Positions 1 to 8,934 of a DNA stretch of 64,000 bases are shown here, piece by piece (the stretch's first letter is position 1; the number at the start of each line of letters is the position of its first letter). The stretch lies in NCBI GenBank assembly GCA_963719805.1, contig CAVRDF010000008.1, forward strand, positions 434,001-498,000. Direction: 5' to 3'. The notes under the pieces were generated by a model, which saw nothing but the letters and a program-made list of their open reading frames with translations, had not been told where the DNA came from and made no database searches. Made by a program: the position numbers and the translations under genes. Source of the stretch: JAMXLO01 sp963719805. Lineage in GTDB: Bacteria; Pseudomonadota; Alphaproteobacteria; Acetobacterales; Acetobacteraceae.

Positions 1-6
1 AACGAT

Positions 7-591
7 CTAGTGCAGCGGCAGGATATGCGGGTTGATAACGGCAAAGGCGCCGATGGCAATGCCCGCAAGTGCAAGTAAGCCGGAGATCCAGGCCAGTGCG
101 AATATGCCCGTGATGATGGTTGCAGAAGCAAGCACGATTGCAATCTGGAACGCGGCAGAGCTGAGCTCGAAATGATGATATCTGGCGGTCGCAAAGTCGC
201 GCTCTTCCTGGGCGTGCACTGCACGCGCCGATAGTTGCTCAGACCCTTCGCCAGTTTCCGGCTCGGAACCGTATCGTGCCGCAGTCTTCTGCCAGTTCTC
301 GATCTGCTTTTGCGCCGCAGCCCTGGCCGTGTCGTCGGTTATCGTGCCAAGCAGGAACTTGGATTGCTCTGCCGTCGTCAGCACCACAGTGCGGCGAATT
401 GTTTTGGCCTGGTAGAACGCCCATAGATCGGAAACTTCGACATTCTTGCTGATGGCCTCGTTCTGCGCTCCCTTGCCGAGCGTCTCCGACAGCGCAAGGC
501 ATAGCGCGATCACTGCGATCAGCAGTGCAATTGTCCGATTTTCGCGGGCCGCTTCCTTGGCGTGATCGGCATGTTCCAAACTCTCGCTCAT
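7..591 (-). CDS. DUF4337-type small membrane protein
   Basis: A 194-residue protein of unknown function that resembles the DUF4337 family. One hydrophobic segment lies at about residues 20-39, after a charged N-terminus rich in Glu, His and Lys. A polar, probably helical middle (about 45-140) follows, then two closely spaced membrane segments at about 145-188. This suggests an inner-membrane protein with a soluble loop. The ATG is preceded by a GGAG-type ribosome site. The gene lies downstream of another membrane protein on the same strand, about 180 bp away, so co-transcription is possible but not shown. No catalytic motif is visible. Family assignment is from overall pattern only. Confidence 0.75.
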   Translation of the reverse strand: MSESLEHADHAKEAARENRTIALLIAVIALCLALSETLGKGAQNEAISKNVEVSDLWAFYQAKTIRRTVVLTTAEQSKFLLGTITDDTARAAAQKQIENWQKTAARYGSEPETGEGSEQLSARAVHAQEERDFATARYHHFELSSAAFQIAIVLASATIITGIFALAWISGLLALAGIAIGAFAVINPHILPLH

Positions 592-770
592 AAATTCACT
601 CCGATGCTAAAGGTGACTTCACGATTGCCGGAACGGATTTCGCGAGCAAGGGCGCAGCGGACATCGGTCCCCCGCCCGATTATGCGATGTCTCCGGCGGC
701 GGCTCCTGGCACCGTCACGTTGTTTTCGGAGAAGCTCGTTCGACCTCGCGAGGCGAACCGGCTGCCTCAG

Positions 771-1535
771 TCACTGCATGATCTCGGTCAGCGCGTGGCG
801 CATCGGCTCATCGGAGATGCGGACCAGGCCGGTGAGCGGCGTGTCCAACTCCAGGATCATTGTGATACCTCCAGAGACCGCTATCGAGCAGAGACACAAC
901 GCGGTGATGGCCATTCCGTTACGAGGCGCAAACAGACCGAAGCTGGCAAAGACGATAGTGAGCCAGAAGATAAGCAGAATCAGAAATGGCAAGGGGATGT
1001 TACTGCCAGTCTGATGTACCAGCAGCCAACGTGCCTGTGCCAGATCCCCAGAAAGCGCAAGCGCCTGCGATCGCAGCCAGGTATGCCGTTCGTCGGCCGG
1101 AGACAGCGACAGTATCGCATCCTGTATTCCCTCCAGCATCTCTAGGGTCACTTCGTCGGATTCTGCTGGTTCTCGTGCAGTCGGGAAAAGCTCCTGCATT
1201 TTCGCTACGGCATAAGTTCGCAGCTTCGCGCGCGCGCTTTCCGCTTCCAATCCATAACGGTGCAGCATCCGCTCCATGCGGATGAGATCGACGGAAATCT
1301 CGGTCAATTCGCGGGAGCGTGCCGTGAAGGAAGTGCTCGCCGTCGAGATCATCAGACCAATAACCAGGGCTGAAAGCGTACCGACGACGGCAACTGACAC
1401 TGAGACCGCGGTGCGTGTCTCACTCGTGAGGTGATGCTCGGGCAGAATACGGGCGGCAAATACGCCAAGCAGAGCTCCACCGAATATCGCGACGAAGGAT
1501 ATCGATCCGATAAAGGAATATACCACGCTTATCAT
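771..1535 (-). CDS. DUF4239-type (bestrophin-like) membrane protein
   Basis: A 254-residue integral membrane protein. Two hydrophobic helices sit at the N-terminus (about 5-28 and 44-66). A soluble central part of about 110 residues with Glu/Arg-rich helices follows, then two more helices at about 180-204 and 207-230. This 2+2 helix layout and the 'ALVIGLMISTA' segment fit the DUF4239 family, which profile searches often relate to bestrophin-like proteins. Its function is not established. No strong ribosome site precedes the ATG. It may form a transcription unit with the DUF4337-type gene. Confidence 0.7.
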   Translation of the reverse strand: MISVVYSFIGSISFVAIFGGALLGVFAARILPEHHLTSETRTAVSVSVAVVGTLSALVIGLMISTASTSFTARSRELTEISVDLIRMERMLHRYGLEAESARAKLRTYAVAKMQELFPTAREPAESDEVTLEMLEGIQDAILSLSPADERHTWLRSQALALSGDLAQARWLLVHQTGSNIPLPFLILLIFWLTIVFASFGLFAPRNGMAITALCLCSIAVSGGITMILELDTPLTGLVRISDEPMRHALTEIMQ

Positions 1536-1874
1536 TCACCCAGGGTGTGTGAGAAATATACAGTCAGAGCTTCCCAGCGGCCGGAATCTGCCCTGGCTTG
1601 AACGATACAGGCGCAAGAGCACAACCCGCCGCTCTCAGCGCGCCTAACTTCAATTCGCTCATCGTACAACATGTGGTCTGATTCCGCTCTCAGCGTGTTC
1701 GCACAGCGGCATTTTCCTCTGGCGCCCGCTCTGACGCAACACCAGAATCGCTTGAGCACGCGGCAGTCGCAACGCCTTTCAGAAATCTCACCCACCGCTC
1801 TACAATGGCGCCGAGAGCGAGGGTCCGAATGACGAAGGTACAACAACCTCGGCCAAATCAGGGAGATGCCCGCG
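1536..1874. other. Divergent intergenic region, 339 bp
   Basis: This gap lies between the DUF4239-type gene, which reads away to the left, and the MetE-like gene to the right. Reading frames here are shadows with no recognisable protein. It must carry promoters for both directions, but I could not single out a convincing -35/-10 pair. The only clear signal is a GGGAG motif at 1861-1865. Its spacing of nine bases favours the ATG at 1875 over the ATG at 1866. Confidence 0.4.
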
Positions 1875-2928
1875 ATGAGCGCCACAACAGAGCACAAGCC
1901 AATCGTCCACTTCGTTGGCAGCATCCCGCTCCCGGACGCCGATTCGGTGTTCCGTACCTTGGCGACAGCAACTGGACCGTATCTAAAGCGCCTGCCAGAC
2001 GGCGAAACCGGCATCCGCAAGACCTGGATACGCTTTCTGCAGCAAGTGTTGGCCGATAATCCGGCGATTGAGGTCGCGAGCGATGTGCCGCCGTTCAAAT
2101 TCACCCAGTGGGATGGCAAGGTCCTGCGCGATATTCCGCGCCTTCGTGTGAAGCCGGGAGCACAGCTCGATCCGGCCACCGTGAAAACCGGCTATGCGGA
2201 CATGGCGATCGAAGTCATGGCAACTCTTCGATCGTCTCCAGCAGCAGGGTGTGATCCCCGCAGGTGTCAAGTTCCAGATCTCGCTGCCGACGCCGATCGC
2301 GCCGACCTACAACAACATGATGCCACGCGATCGGCCAGCGGTGATCGCGATGTTGACGACGCACATGCTTGGTGAGGTCGCGTCAATTGCCAAAGCTCTG
2401 CCTCACGATCGAATCTCGCTGCAATGGGATGTCTGCCAAGAGGTCATCGCGTGGGAGGGCTATTATGAGCCAGGGCCAGGCGATTTCCGACAGGAGACGA
2501 TAGCCGAGCTGATCGCGATCGGTGACGGTGTCCCCGATGCGATCGAGCTCGGTTACCACTTGTGCTACGGCAGCCCCGCCGACGAGCACGTGATCCTGCC
2601 AAAGGACGCTGGAATCATGGTTGAGATCGTCAACGCGGTCTCGACGGGAGTGCGACGACCGCTGCAGTTCTTCCACCTGCCGGTGCCGAAGTCACGCACC
2701 GACGATGCCTTTTATGCACCGCTCGATGGGCTAAAGTTGCGGGCAGAAACTGAACTTTATCTCGGCCTGGTGCACCGCGACGACATGGCAGGTAATGCCG
2801 CTCGCCTTACGGCCGCTCGATGCCATGTTCGGGTGGATGGCGTGGCCACTGAATGCGGTATGGCGCGGGGCGATCCCGAAATTTTCCCTGCGCTGCTCAG
2901 AGCGCACACGCTGACTGCGGAACTATAA
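1875..2928 (+). CDS. MetE/UROD-like superfamily protein, frameshifted
   Basis: The two halves lie in different frames and together make one protein of about 350 residues. The first half runs from 'IVHFVGSIPLPD' to 'GYADMAIE' near 2213. The second resumes as 'SWQLFDRLQQQGVIPAG' at 2215. Removing the G at 2214 restores one frame. The sequence resembles uncharacterised proteins with the TIM-barrel fold of cobalamin-independent methionine synthase and uroporphyrinogen decarboxylase: N-terminal 'VGSIP', central 'QWDVCQEV', C-terminal 'ATECGMARGD'. It is about half the length of MetE and lacks that enzyme's full set of motifs, so I do not call it metE. ATG 1875 has a GGGAG ribosome site. It is either a pseudogene or a sequence error. 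Confidence 0.6.
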
Positions 2929-3053
2929 TAGCGACTCTGATCTCGACACGTCCGAGCATCTTATTTTGCGTCCCGTCGGTTAGTTGCGATCCAGACGCAG
3001 CAGCCCAAACAGCATAAAGTTGCTTGAGGTCAGCCGGTCGGGCAGTATTGCGT

Positions 3054-3069
3054 GTCTTCGTAAGAAGAC
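3054..3069 (+). other. Perfect 6-bp hairpin upstream of the solute-binding protein gene
   Basis: GTCTTC, a GTAA loop and GAAGAC form a perfect stem. It lies about 110 bp before the ATG at 3180 in an otherwise gene-free stretch. There is no T-run, so it is not a classical terminator. It could be part of a leader transcript or an operator. Its role is unknown. Confidence 0.3.
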
Positions 3070-3179
3070 GCCGACCCTTGGCAAGCGCGCGACCTGAATT
3101 GCGCAGCGTCCAAAGCAGTTGCAGCGAGATTTTCGGCAAACAAGACCGAAAACCAGTCCAACGACAAAGGGAGGCACAC

Positions 3180-4742
3180 ATGCGTCGTCGGGAAGTCCTG
3201 AAAGCCATACCCCTGCTGATGGCCCCTGCAGTGGCACGCGCGGACGTACGGCCGCTGCGATTCATACCGAATGCCAATCTGTCAGCAATCGACCCCATCT
3301 GGACCACAGCGTTGGTAGCACAGGAGCATGGCTATCTGGTGTTCGATACGCTGTATGGAATTGACGACGCTGCCCAATTGCGGCCGCAGATGTGCGCTGG
3401 ACACGAACTGTCAGATGACAAGTTGACCTGGACGTTCACACTTCGTGACGGGCTGATATTCCACGACGGGGAGAGAGTGCTGGCGAAAGATGGCGTAATG
3501 TCGCTCCGGCGGTGGGGCTCGCGCGATTCCTTCGGCCAGGTATTGATGGCGGCGACAAACGATATCGTGGCGATCGATGATCGGCGTTTCCAGATAAGAC
3601 TAAAGAAACCGTTCAGCCAGATGCTGTACGGGCTTGGCGCGCGCAATTGCTTCATGATGCCTGAGCGGATGGCGACAACACCATCCTCCGAGCAGGTCAA
3701 AGAAGCCGTCGGATCGGGACCCTTCCGGTTCCTTCCCGACGAATGGGTATCCGGCGCCCGAGCAGGCTATGCGCGGTTTGACCGTTATGTGCCGCGGCAG
3801 GAACCACCAAGCCTTTTTGCGGGCGGCAAGGTGGCAAAATTCGAGCGGGTTGAATGGATCGTGCAGCCGGATGAGGCGACGGCCGCCGCGGCTTTGGAAA
3901 AGGGCGAGATCGACTGGGTCGAGCAGCCGCTCATCGATCTGTGCCCGATGTTGAAGAGATCGCCGGACGTACTGGTCAAGGTGATCGATCCATTCGGGTG
4001 GCAACCGATACTCCAGCTCAATCACCTCCAACCGCCATTCAACAACGCGAAGTTGCGCCGCGCGCTGTTGCCAGCAGTCGATCAGAAAGCCTTCGTCGGT
4101 TCAGTGATCGGGGACCAGTCCAGCCTCGGCCGCCTGCCTGCGGGTTATTTTTGCGAAGGCCAGTCGATGGCGAGCCATGCTGGACTCGAGGTTCTGACAA
4201 AGCCACGCAGTCTCGAAGCGGCAAAGGATCTCGTGGCAACATCGGGTTACGCTGGCGAGAAGGTGGTCATGCTGTCGCCAAGCGACCGGCCCGTGTATAG
4301 CCAGATGGCGCAGGTGGCGCGTGACCTTTTCCTAAAGCTTGGCTTGAAGGTCGACTTCCAGCCGATGGATTGGGGCTCGGTCATCGCACACCGAACCAGT
4401 CGGAACTCGGTGGAGCAAGGCGGTTGGAGCACGTTCACAACCGCCCTGGACGGGATGACAGTCAACAACCCTGGCAGCAATTTCGCCCTGCGCGGCAGCG
4501 GCGCGAAAGCTTGGTTCGGCTGGCCCAACGATGAAAAGCTGGAGTCCCTGCGTACGGCTTGGTTCGACGCGCCGGACGTGAAGGCGCAAAAGGCGATCGC
4601 GGAGGAGGTGCAGCTACAGGCACTGCAGACCGTGCCGTACATTCCTCTCGGACAGATTTTCCAGCCGACAGCGTTTCGGTCGAACATCCAGGGCCACGTA
4701 AATGGACCGTTCGCGCTATTCTGGAGCGTGCATAGCGGCTGA
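3180..4742 (+). CDS. ABC transporter substrate-binding protein, family 5 (peptide/opine type)
   Basis: A periplasmic binding protein of 520 residues. The N-terminus 'MRRREVLKAIPLLMAPAVARA' has a twin arginine and a hydrophobic stretch, which suggests a Tat signal. The body follows the SBP_bac_5 (DppA/OppA) plan: 'LTWTFTLRDGLIFHDG', then 'VGSGPFRF' and a C-terminal lobe with 'VPYIPLGQIFQPTAFR'. ATG 3180 is chosen because AAGGGAGG stands just upstream; the frame is open 156 bases further back without such a site. No permease or ATPase gene is adjacent, so it is an orphan in this window. The ligand cannot be told from sequence; dipeptides, glutathione or nickel complexes are all possible for this family. 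Confidence 0.88.
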   Translation: MRRREVLKAIPLLMAPAVARADVRPLRFIPNANLSAIDPIWTTALVAQEHGYLVFDTLYGIDDAAQLRPQMCAGHELSDDKLTWTFTLRDGLIFHDGERVLAKDGVMSLRRWGSRDSFGQVLMAATNDIVAIDDRRFQIRLKKPFSQMLYGLGARNCFMMPERMATTPSSEQVKEAVGSGPFRFLPDEWVSGARAGYARFDRYVPRQEPPSLFAGGKVAKFERVEWIVQPDEATAAAALEKGEIDWVEQPLIDLCPMLKRSPDVLVKVIDPFGWQPILQLNHLQPPFNNAKLRRALLPAVDQKAFVGSVIGDQSSLGRLPAGYFCEGQSMASHAGLEVLTKPRSLEAAKDLVATSGYAGEKVVMLSPSDRPVYSQMAQVARDLFLKLGLKVDFQPMDWGSVIAHRTSRNSVEQGGWSTFTTALDGMTVNNPGSNFALRGSGAKAWFGWPNDEKLESLRTAWFDAPDVKAQKAIAEEVQLQALQTVPYIPLGQIFQPTAFRSNIQGHVNGPFALFWSVHSG

Positions 4743-4762
4743 CAAGCAGGTAACCGTCAGCC
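4737..4762 (+). terminator. Possible hairpin terminator overlapping the SBP stop codon
   Basis: GGCTGAC and GTCAGCC form a perfect 7-bp stem with a 12-base loop, beginning inside the last codons of the binding-protein gene. There is no following run of T, so it may be a weak or Rho-dependent stop, or an mRNA-stabilising stem. Confidence 0.35.
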
Positions 4763-4968
4763 ATCAAGCGGCACCGTCGCGGTTTAGCTGGTGACCGATA
4801 CTCCGAACCTGACCGCGAAACTCAGTGGCCTCATGGCCCTGCGGCAACCATGTACCTGCGAATCCGAGCCCATCAATACAGGATTCGGCGCAGTTCGTAT
4901 GGTTCTGTTATTTGGATTAGACTCTTGCCGAGGACCCCCGCGTCCGACCAATGGGCAGGATTGAATGC

Positions 4969-6813
4969 ATGTCCGACCGCACAGGTTCCCGACCGAGCGA
5001 TGATCGGTTTGTCACGTCAGACATTGCTGCTCGATCCATCCGCTCAGGCAACCGGATCTTCGTCGGCACTGGCTGCGGCGAACCGCGCACGTTGGTCCGC
5101 GCGCTCGAAGAGCTTCGGCCCAGCGCGGCAGACGTCGAACTGGTGAGCATCTTTCCGACTGGGCACTTCGACTCAATCGAACCCCCACCTCGCCGTCATC
5201 GCAACCGTGTCTTCGTTGCGGGCGGTGCGGATACCCAGATCGCAAGCATGATCGACTATGTTCCAATTGCCTTGGACGAGGTTCCCGCTCTGCTCAAACA
5301 GAGGCGGCTGCCGATCGACGTAGCGATGGTGCAGGTCTCGGTCCCCGACGAACGGGGCTACGTCAGTCTCGGCATCTCTGTCGACATCGCGCCGGCCGCC
5401 CTGCGTGCCGCAAAGCGGGTGATCGCCGAGGTAAATCCAGCCATGCCGCGCTCGCATGGCGACGGTTTCATTCATGTCGACCACATCGACATGCTGGTAG
5501 GCGTGGAAACCCCGGTCGCAGAGTTCGTATTCGCTCCGTGCGGCGGAGCTGGCACCCACATAGCCGCCTATGTCGCCTCACTCATCGAAGATGGATCGAC
5601 GCTGCAGATCGGGCTTGGCGCAGTGCCAGATCATGTCCTGCGCTTACTTGGTGACCGACGAGATCTTGGTGTCCATACCGATCTGCTGACCGACGGCGTG
5701 ATCGATCTGATCCGGTCGGGCGCCATAACCGGGCGCCACAAGAGCGTCCTGCCGGATCGTGTCGTCGCCAGCTACTGCCTGGGCACACGGCGGCTCTATG
5801 ATCTCGTGCATGACAACCCGCTGTTTCACTTTGCCGCGCTCGAGCAGGTCTGTGCACCCGATATCCTGGCAAGCAGCACCCAGCTCGTTTCCATCACCGA
5901 GGCACGCTCAATCGATCTCAGCGGCCAGGTCTGCGTCGACCATCTGACTGGCGTCTTCGAGGGTGGTCCGTCCACCCAGGCGGCATTCATGCGCGGAGCC
6001 GCGCGTTCGCCAGGCGGCAAGCCCATTGTCTGTCTGACCAGCACCGCCGAGGACGGCTCGTCTCGTATCAGGGCGACCTTGGATTCGTCGGAGGTCGTGG
6101 GCATCGTCAGGGCCGACGTGCACTACGTCGTCACTGAGTTCGGCATTGCCTATCTATTCGGCAGGACAGTGCGCGAACGCGCGCTCGCACTCGTAGGCAT
6201 CGCGCATCCGGATCATCGGCCTGCCTTGCTTGAGGCGGCGAAGCGCCTTAGTCTCCTTCCGGCCGATCAGAGCCTTGCATCGAGGACCGACTATGCCGTG
6301 CAGGCCGAGCGCTGGCTCACAGTGAAGGACAGTGTCCACGTGCTGGTGCGGCCGGCCTGTCCGACCGATGGTGCAGCGCTGCGCGCACTGTTCCACACGC
6401 TCAGCCAGGCGGATGTCTACACGCGGTTCTTTCGCCGGGTGCAGAGCTTGTCAGATACCGACCTGAAGAGCCTCTGCAACGTGAACCATGAGGGCGATGT
6501 TGCATATGTCGCGACAATTGGGCCACGGGAGCATGAGACCGTCATCGGCAGTGGATGTTACTTCCTGAACCAGGCAAACGGGCTCGCCGAAGTTGCCTTC
6601 ATGGTGGTGCCGGCGTGGCAGGGTTTGGGTGTGGGTAGTGCGCTGCTGCAACGGCTCCGCGAACACGCTCAGGGTCAGAGCGTTCTTGGATTCGTGGCCG
6701 AGGTTCTGCCGCAGAACGAGCGCATGTTGCGTCTGGCCAAATCGGGCGCGGGACGCACGACGATCGTGAGTGACGAGGATGGGGTTAAGATCACCACATT
6801 GTTCGCTGAGTGA
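4969..6813 (+). CDS. Acetyl-CoA hydrolase/CoA-transferase fused to a GNAT acetyltransferase
   Basis: A 614-residue two-domain protein. Residues 1 to about 430 follow the family I acyl-CoA hydrolase/4-hydroxybutyrate CoA-transferase fold, with 'FAPCGGAGTHIAAYVAS', 'LQIGLGAVPDHVL', 'LGVHTDLLTDGVIDL' and 'IDLSGQV'. Residues from about 445 form a GNAT N-acetyltransferase with the acetyl-CoA loop 'QGLGVGSALLQRL'. The domain order is that of known CoA-transferase/GNAT fusions. The position that I believe matches catalytic Glu238 of C. aminobutyricum 4-hydroxybutyrate CoA-transferase is Asp238 here (see findings). ATG 4969 has an AGGA site 8 bases upstream; ATG 4951 has none. The substrate is unknown, and the gene appears monocistronic. 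Confidence 0.85.
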   Translation: MSDRTGSRPSDDRFVTSDIAARSIRSGNRIFVGTGCGEPRTLVRALEELRPSAADVELVSIFPTGHFDSIEPPPRRHRNRVFVAGGADTQIASMIDYVPIALDEVPALLKQRRLPIDVAMVQVSVPDERGYVSLGISVDIAPAALRAAKRVIAEVNPAMPRSHGDGFIHVDHIDMLVGVETPVAEFVFAPCGGAGTHIAAYVASLIEDGSTLQIGLGAVPDHVLRLLGDRRDLGVHTDLLTDGVIDLIRSGAITGRHKSVLPDRVVASYCLGTRRLYDLVHDNPLFHFAALEQVCAPDILASSTQLVSITEARSIDLSGQVCVDHLTGVFEGGPSTQAAFMRGAARSPGGKPIVCLTSTAEDGSSRIRATLDSSEVVGIVRADVHYVVTEFGIAYLFGRTVRERALALVGIAHPDHRPALLEAAKRLSLLPADQSLASRTDYAVQAERWLTVKDSVHVLVRPACPTDGAALRALFHTLSQADVYTRFFRRVQSLSDTDLKSLCNVNHEGDVAYVATIGPREHETVIGSGCYFLNQANGLAEVAFMVVPAWQGLGVGSALLQRLREHAQGQSVLGFVAEVLPQNERMLRLAKSGAGRTTIVSDEDGVKITTLFAE

Positions 6814-6815
6814 AC

Positions 6816-6843
6816 CGCCCAACGCAATTGTGGCATCTGGGCG
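6816..6843. terminator. Weak hairpin between convergent genes
   Basis: CGCCCA and TGGGCG form a 6-bp stem with a 16-base loop in the 63-bp gap where the CoA-transferase gene meets the STAS gene. It may serve as a bidirectional stop. There is no strong T-run on either strand. Confidence 0.3.
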
Positions 6844-6876
6844 CACGCGATATGCGAGGTTGTCCCCTACGCGGTG

Positions 6877-7218
6877 TCAGTCTGTGCTGACGGCGCGGAT
6901 TGCTGCCTCAAGCTCGTAGATAACCGGCACCAATGCGCTGATCCCGCTGATCGTGAGCACGTTCGCCACTTCTGAGTTTGGCCGATACAAAACGATCTTG
7001 CCGCCTTTCGCGGCGACCGTGCGGGCAGCAATGAGCAGAACCCGGAGCCCCATCGAGGCGATGAACCCGACGTCCGAGAGATCGACGATTAATGCTCGCT
7101 GCGCGCCAACGAGTTTATTGAACTCCAGGTCGATTGCCTTCGCGCCGACAATATCCATTCGTCCTTTGAGGGCGATCTTGGTGACACCTGCGGCGACTTC
7201 TTCGGACGACAGCATCAT
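6877..7218 (-). CDS. STAS-domain anti-sigma factor antagonist-like protein
   Basis: A 113-residue single-domain protein with the STAS fold of SpoIIAA/RsbV anti-sigma antagonists. It has an N-terminal 'KIALKGRMDI' strand, then 'ALIVDLSDVGFIASMGLRVLL', where the phosphorylatable Ser of the family sits in the 'IASMG' loop, and a C-terminal 'VANVLTISGISALVPV'. Such proteins bind and release an anti-sigma kinase or switch protein in the cytoplasm. No partner kinase or phosphatase lies next to it. The frame is open much further upstream, but that extension is Arg/Ser/Pro-rich and runs into the next gene's start. I therefore take the 'MMLSSEE' start. Confidence 0.85.
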   Translation of the reverse strand: MMLSSEEVAAGVTKIALKGRMDIVGAKAIDLEFNKLVGAQRALIVDLSDVGFIASMGLRVLLIAARTVAAKGGKIVLYRPNSEVANVLTISGISALVPVIYELEAAIRAVSTD

Positions 7219-7447
7219 GTGCGTATCTCGATATCCCGACGGGTATAGTGAGCGTTTGGCTGGCCCGTTTGAAGTGCTCTGCGGTCCACGCAGGCTAAGG
7301 CACCCATAGGACGCGCGCGGCCATGCTCCAGCCAGAGGTGGAACCCAAGCCGGGAGGCGCCTAGAACACCCCCCGGAGGCAGGACAGGAGACTTGCCGGC
7401 CAGGAACGGCTAACCGACAATGTGCTTCATTCCCCGAAGAGGATGCA

Positions 7448-7933
7448 ATGAAAGCCATCATCCTTGCTATGCCAGCGCTTGGCGCTCTGCTGGCCCTGAC
7501 TGCATGCGGCGAACCGCTCTCGACCGATGTTCTCAAAGCTCGGGTCGCAGATCACATGGCATCGGATCCGGTCTGCAGTAAGCGAGCGAACGTCGAGTAC
7601 TTGCCAGATGGTGCCAGGGTCAGCTTGCCGGACAACGCCCTATTCATCGTCGGCAGGGCCGAGCTCAATCCGTGCGGTCAGTACGCAATGGCCAGCGTCA
7701 TCGAGGCAATGCTCAATACCGACATCATGCAGGTCATGATCGAGCCAACCGGTGACATTGACACACCATATTACGGGCTGGCGCGCCAGCGTGCCGAGGT
7801 GCTGCAGGGGATGATCAGCAAAGTGGCCTTTGTTCCGTTTCATCGGCCCATCCCGATCCAGATGAAATCCACCGGTTCGGCCGCTTGGGGTATAGTTCTA
7901 ACGGTGGCGAACTCGAGCCAGCAGCCCAGCTAG
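7448..7933 (+). CDS. Lipoprotein with a diverged OmpA-like C-terminus
   Basis: A 161-residue protein with a type II signal peptide. The hydrophobic N-terminus ends in the lipobox 'LTAC', making Cys20 the likely lipidated residue. The remaining 140 residues resemble a minimal OmpA/MotB peptidoglycan-binding domain: 'ALFIVGRAEL', then 'IEPTGDID' where the family has a GHTD-like motif, then 'YGLARQRAEVLQ' matching the conserved LSxxRA helix. The match is weak, so peptidoglycan binding is inference. An AGAGGA ribosome site precedes the ATG. It diverges from the STAS gene and converges with the next lipoprotein gene. Confidence 0.7.
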   Translation: MKAIILAMPALGALLALTACGEPLSTDVLKARVADHMASDPVCSKRANVEYLPDGARVSLPDNALFIVGRAELNPCGQYAMASVIEAMLNTDIMQVMIEPTGDIDTPYYGLARQRAEVLQGMISKVAFVPFHRPIPIQMKSTGSAAWGIVLTVANSSQQPS

Positions 7934-7954
7934 ATCGGCCGTTATCCCTGAGGC

Positions 7955-7994
7955 GTCGTCTGGCAGTACGTCCTAGGGGTACCGCGCAGACGAC
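7955..7994. terminator. Bidirectional terminator-like hairpin between convergent lipoprotein genes
   Basis: GTCGTCTG at 7955-7962 pairs perfectly with CAGACGAC at 7987-7994. Inside, GC-a-GTAC faces GTAC-c-GC, so the stem extends to about 14 pairs with one mismatch and one bulge, closing on a loop of about eight bases. It lies in the 89-bp gap between two genes that end toward each other, as expected of a shared terminator. No long T-run follows on either strand. Confidence 0.55.
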
Positions 7995-8022
7995 AAGAGC
8001 CGACCGTCAACGCGTCCGCGAC

Positions 8023-8490
8023 TTACGAACCGCCGGAAAGTTTAATGTTCACGCCACCTGGTGCGAGTGTGAGCCGAATTCCTTGAGCGGTGGTGACCCC
8101 GTCGATGACCACACCATTCTGGTTACGTAGTGTGCCGATGGAGCCGCCTCCGCCGAGAGATGCGCCCGCGGATGCCGCAATATAATTGCCGCTGAAATCA
8201 GCGAGCCTGTTGAGGTTGTGCACCGTCCCGCTCCCGGAGACCCGGCTGACGCCGACATCCACGACGGACAGCCCTTCCAATTGGAAGGGATATTGCCGGC
8301 CCTGGTATGTCAGGGTTCCGCTGCCCCATTGAAAGCCGATACCGATAGCGACGGCACCGCCGCTGAAGCTGACGGTGCCTTCCGTTGAACTGACAGGTGC
8401 CATCGTTGCCGGTGGGGGTGGATTGGATGTGCAGCTTGTAAGAGCGCCGACGCTCAGCGCCGCTATCACGGTCAGTGTGAGACGATGCAT
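8023..8490 (-). CDS. Glycine-rich exported lipoprotein of unknown function
   Basis: A 155-residue protein with a signal peptide ending in 'ALTSC', a lipobox with Cys20. A short Pro linker 'NPPPPATMAP' follows. The mature part is rich in Gly and Ser, with alternating hydrophobic residues such as 'AVAIGIGFQWGSGTL' and 'ASAGASLGGGGSIGT', suggesting a beta-rich outer-membrane-facing protein. It recalls the DUF1134/EipA-type exported proteins of alphaproteobacteria ('GLSVVDVGVSRVSGSG'), but that link is from memory of the pattern. An AAGGGA ribosome site precedes the ATG. Confidence 0.7.
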   Translation of the reverse strand: MHRLTLTVIAALSVGALTSCTSNPPPPATMAPVSSTEGTVSFSGGAVAIGIGFQWGSGTLTYQGRQYPFQLEGLSVVDVGVSRVSGSGTVHNLNRLADFSGNYIAASAGASLGGGGSIGTLRNQNGVVIDGVTTAQGIRLTLAPGGVNIKLSGGS

Positions 8491-8934
8491 CTGTTTTCCC
8501 TTCTATTTCATCCCGATCTGAGCTGCCTTCCTGGAGAAGGCCCTCAGTGACTGCTGAATTGCAAGAGACGCGGATCGCGAGGACCGGCAACCCACCGACC
8601 AGCACGGTATTGGCCACTCTGCCGCGCCCGAAGCGCGAGCGCAACACGGGCAGCGTTCACCGCCTATTGGCTTCGTTCTGAGAAGGTGGTGGATGTCGTT
8701 GAATGGTCAGCGGCGTGCAAAGGCGCGCAAAGCAACCGGCGAAACACGGCATCTCTTGACCGAGAGACGGAGCAAAGACAGCGCGCAGCTCGAAGCGCGG
8801 TGTCCGGACGTTCGTGTCGCATCTCAACCGCCGGCTCTATGAGATAAATCACAGCCACTCGAACGACTGAAGTCTAGCTGTACCGGGGGAGCGGGCTCGA
8901 TGTCCGGTTCCCGTCATCAGAACAGGAGTTCGAG
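8491..8934. other. Gene-free stretch, 444 bp
   Basis: This stretch lies between the 5' end of the lipoprotein gene (reading left) and a small conserved gene (reading right). Frames in it are Arg/Ser-rich and look like chance translation. No RNA gene, repeat or clear operator was found. It should contain divergent promoters. The only firm signal is the AGGAG ribosome site at its right edge. Confidence 0.4.
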
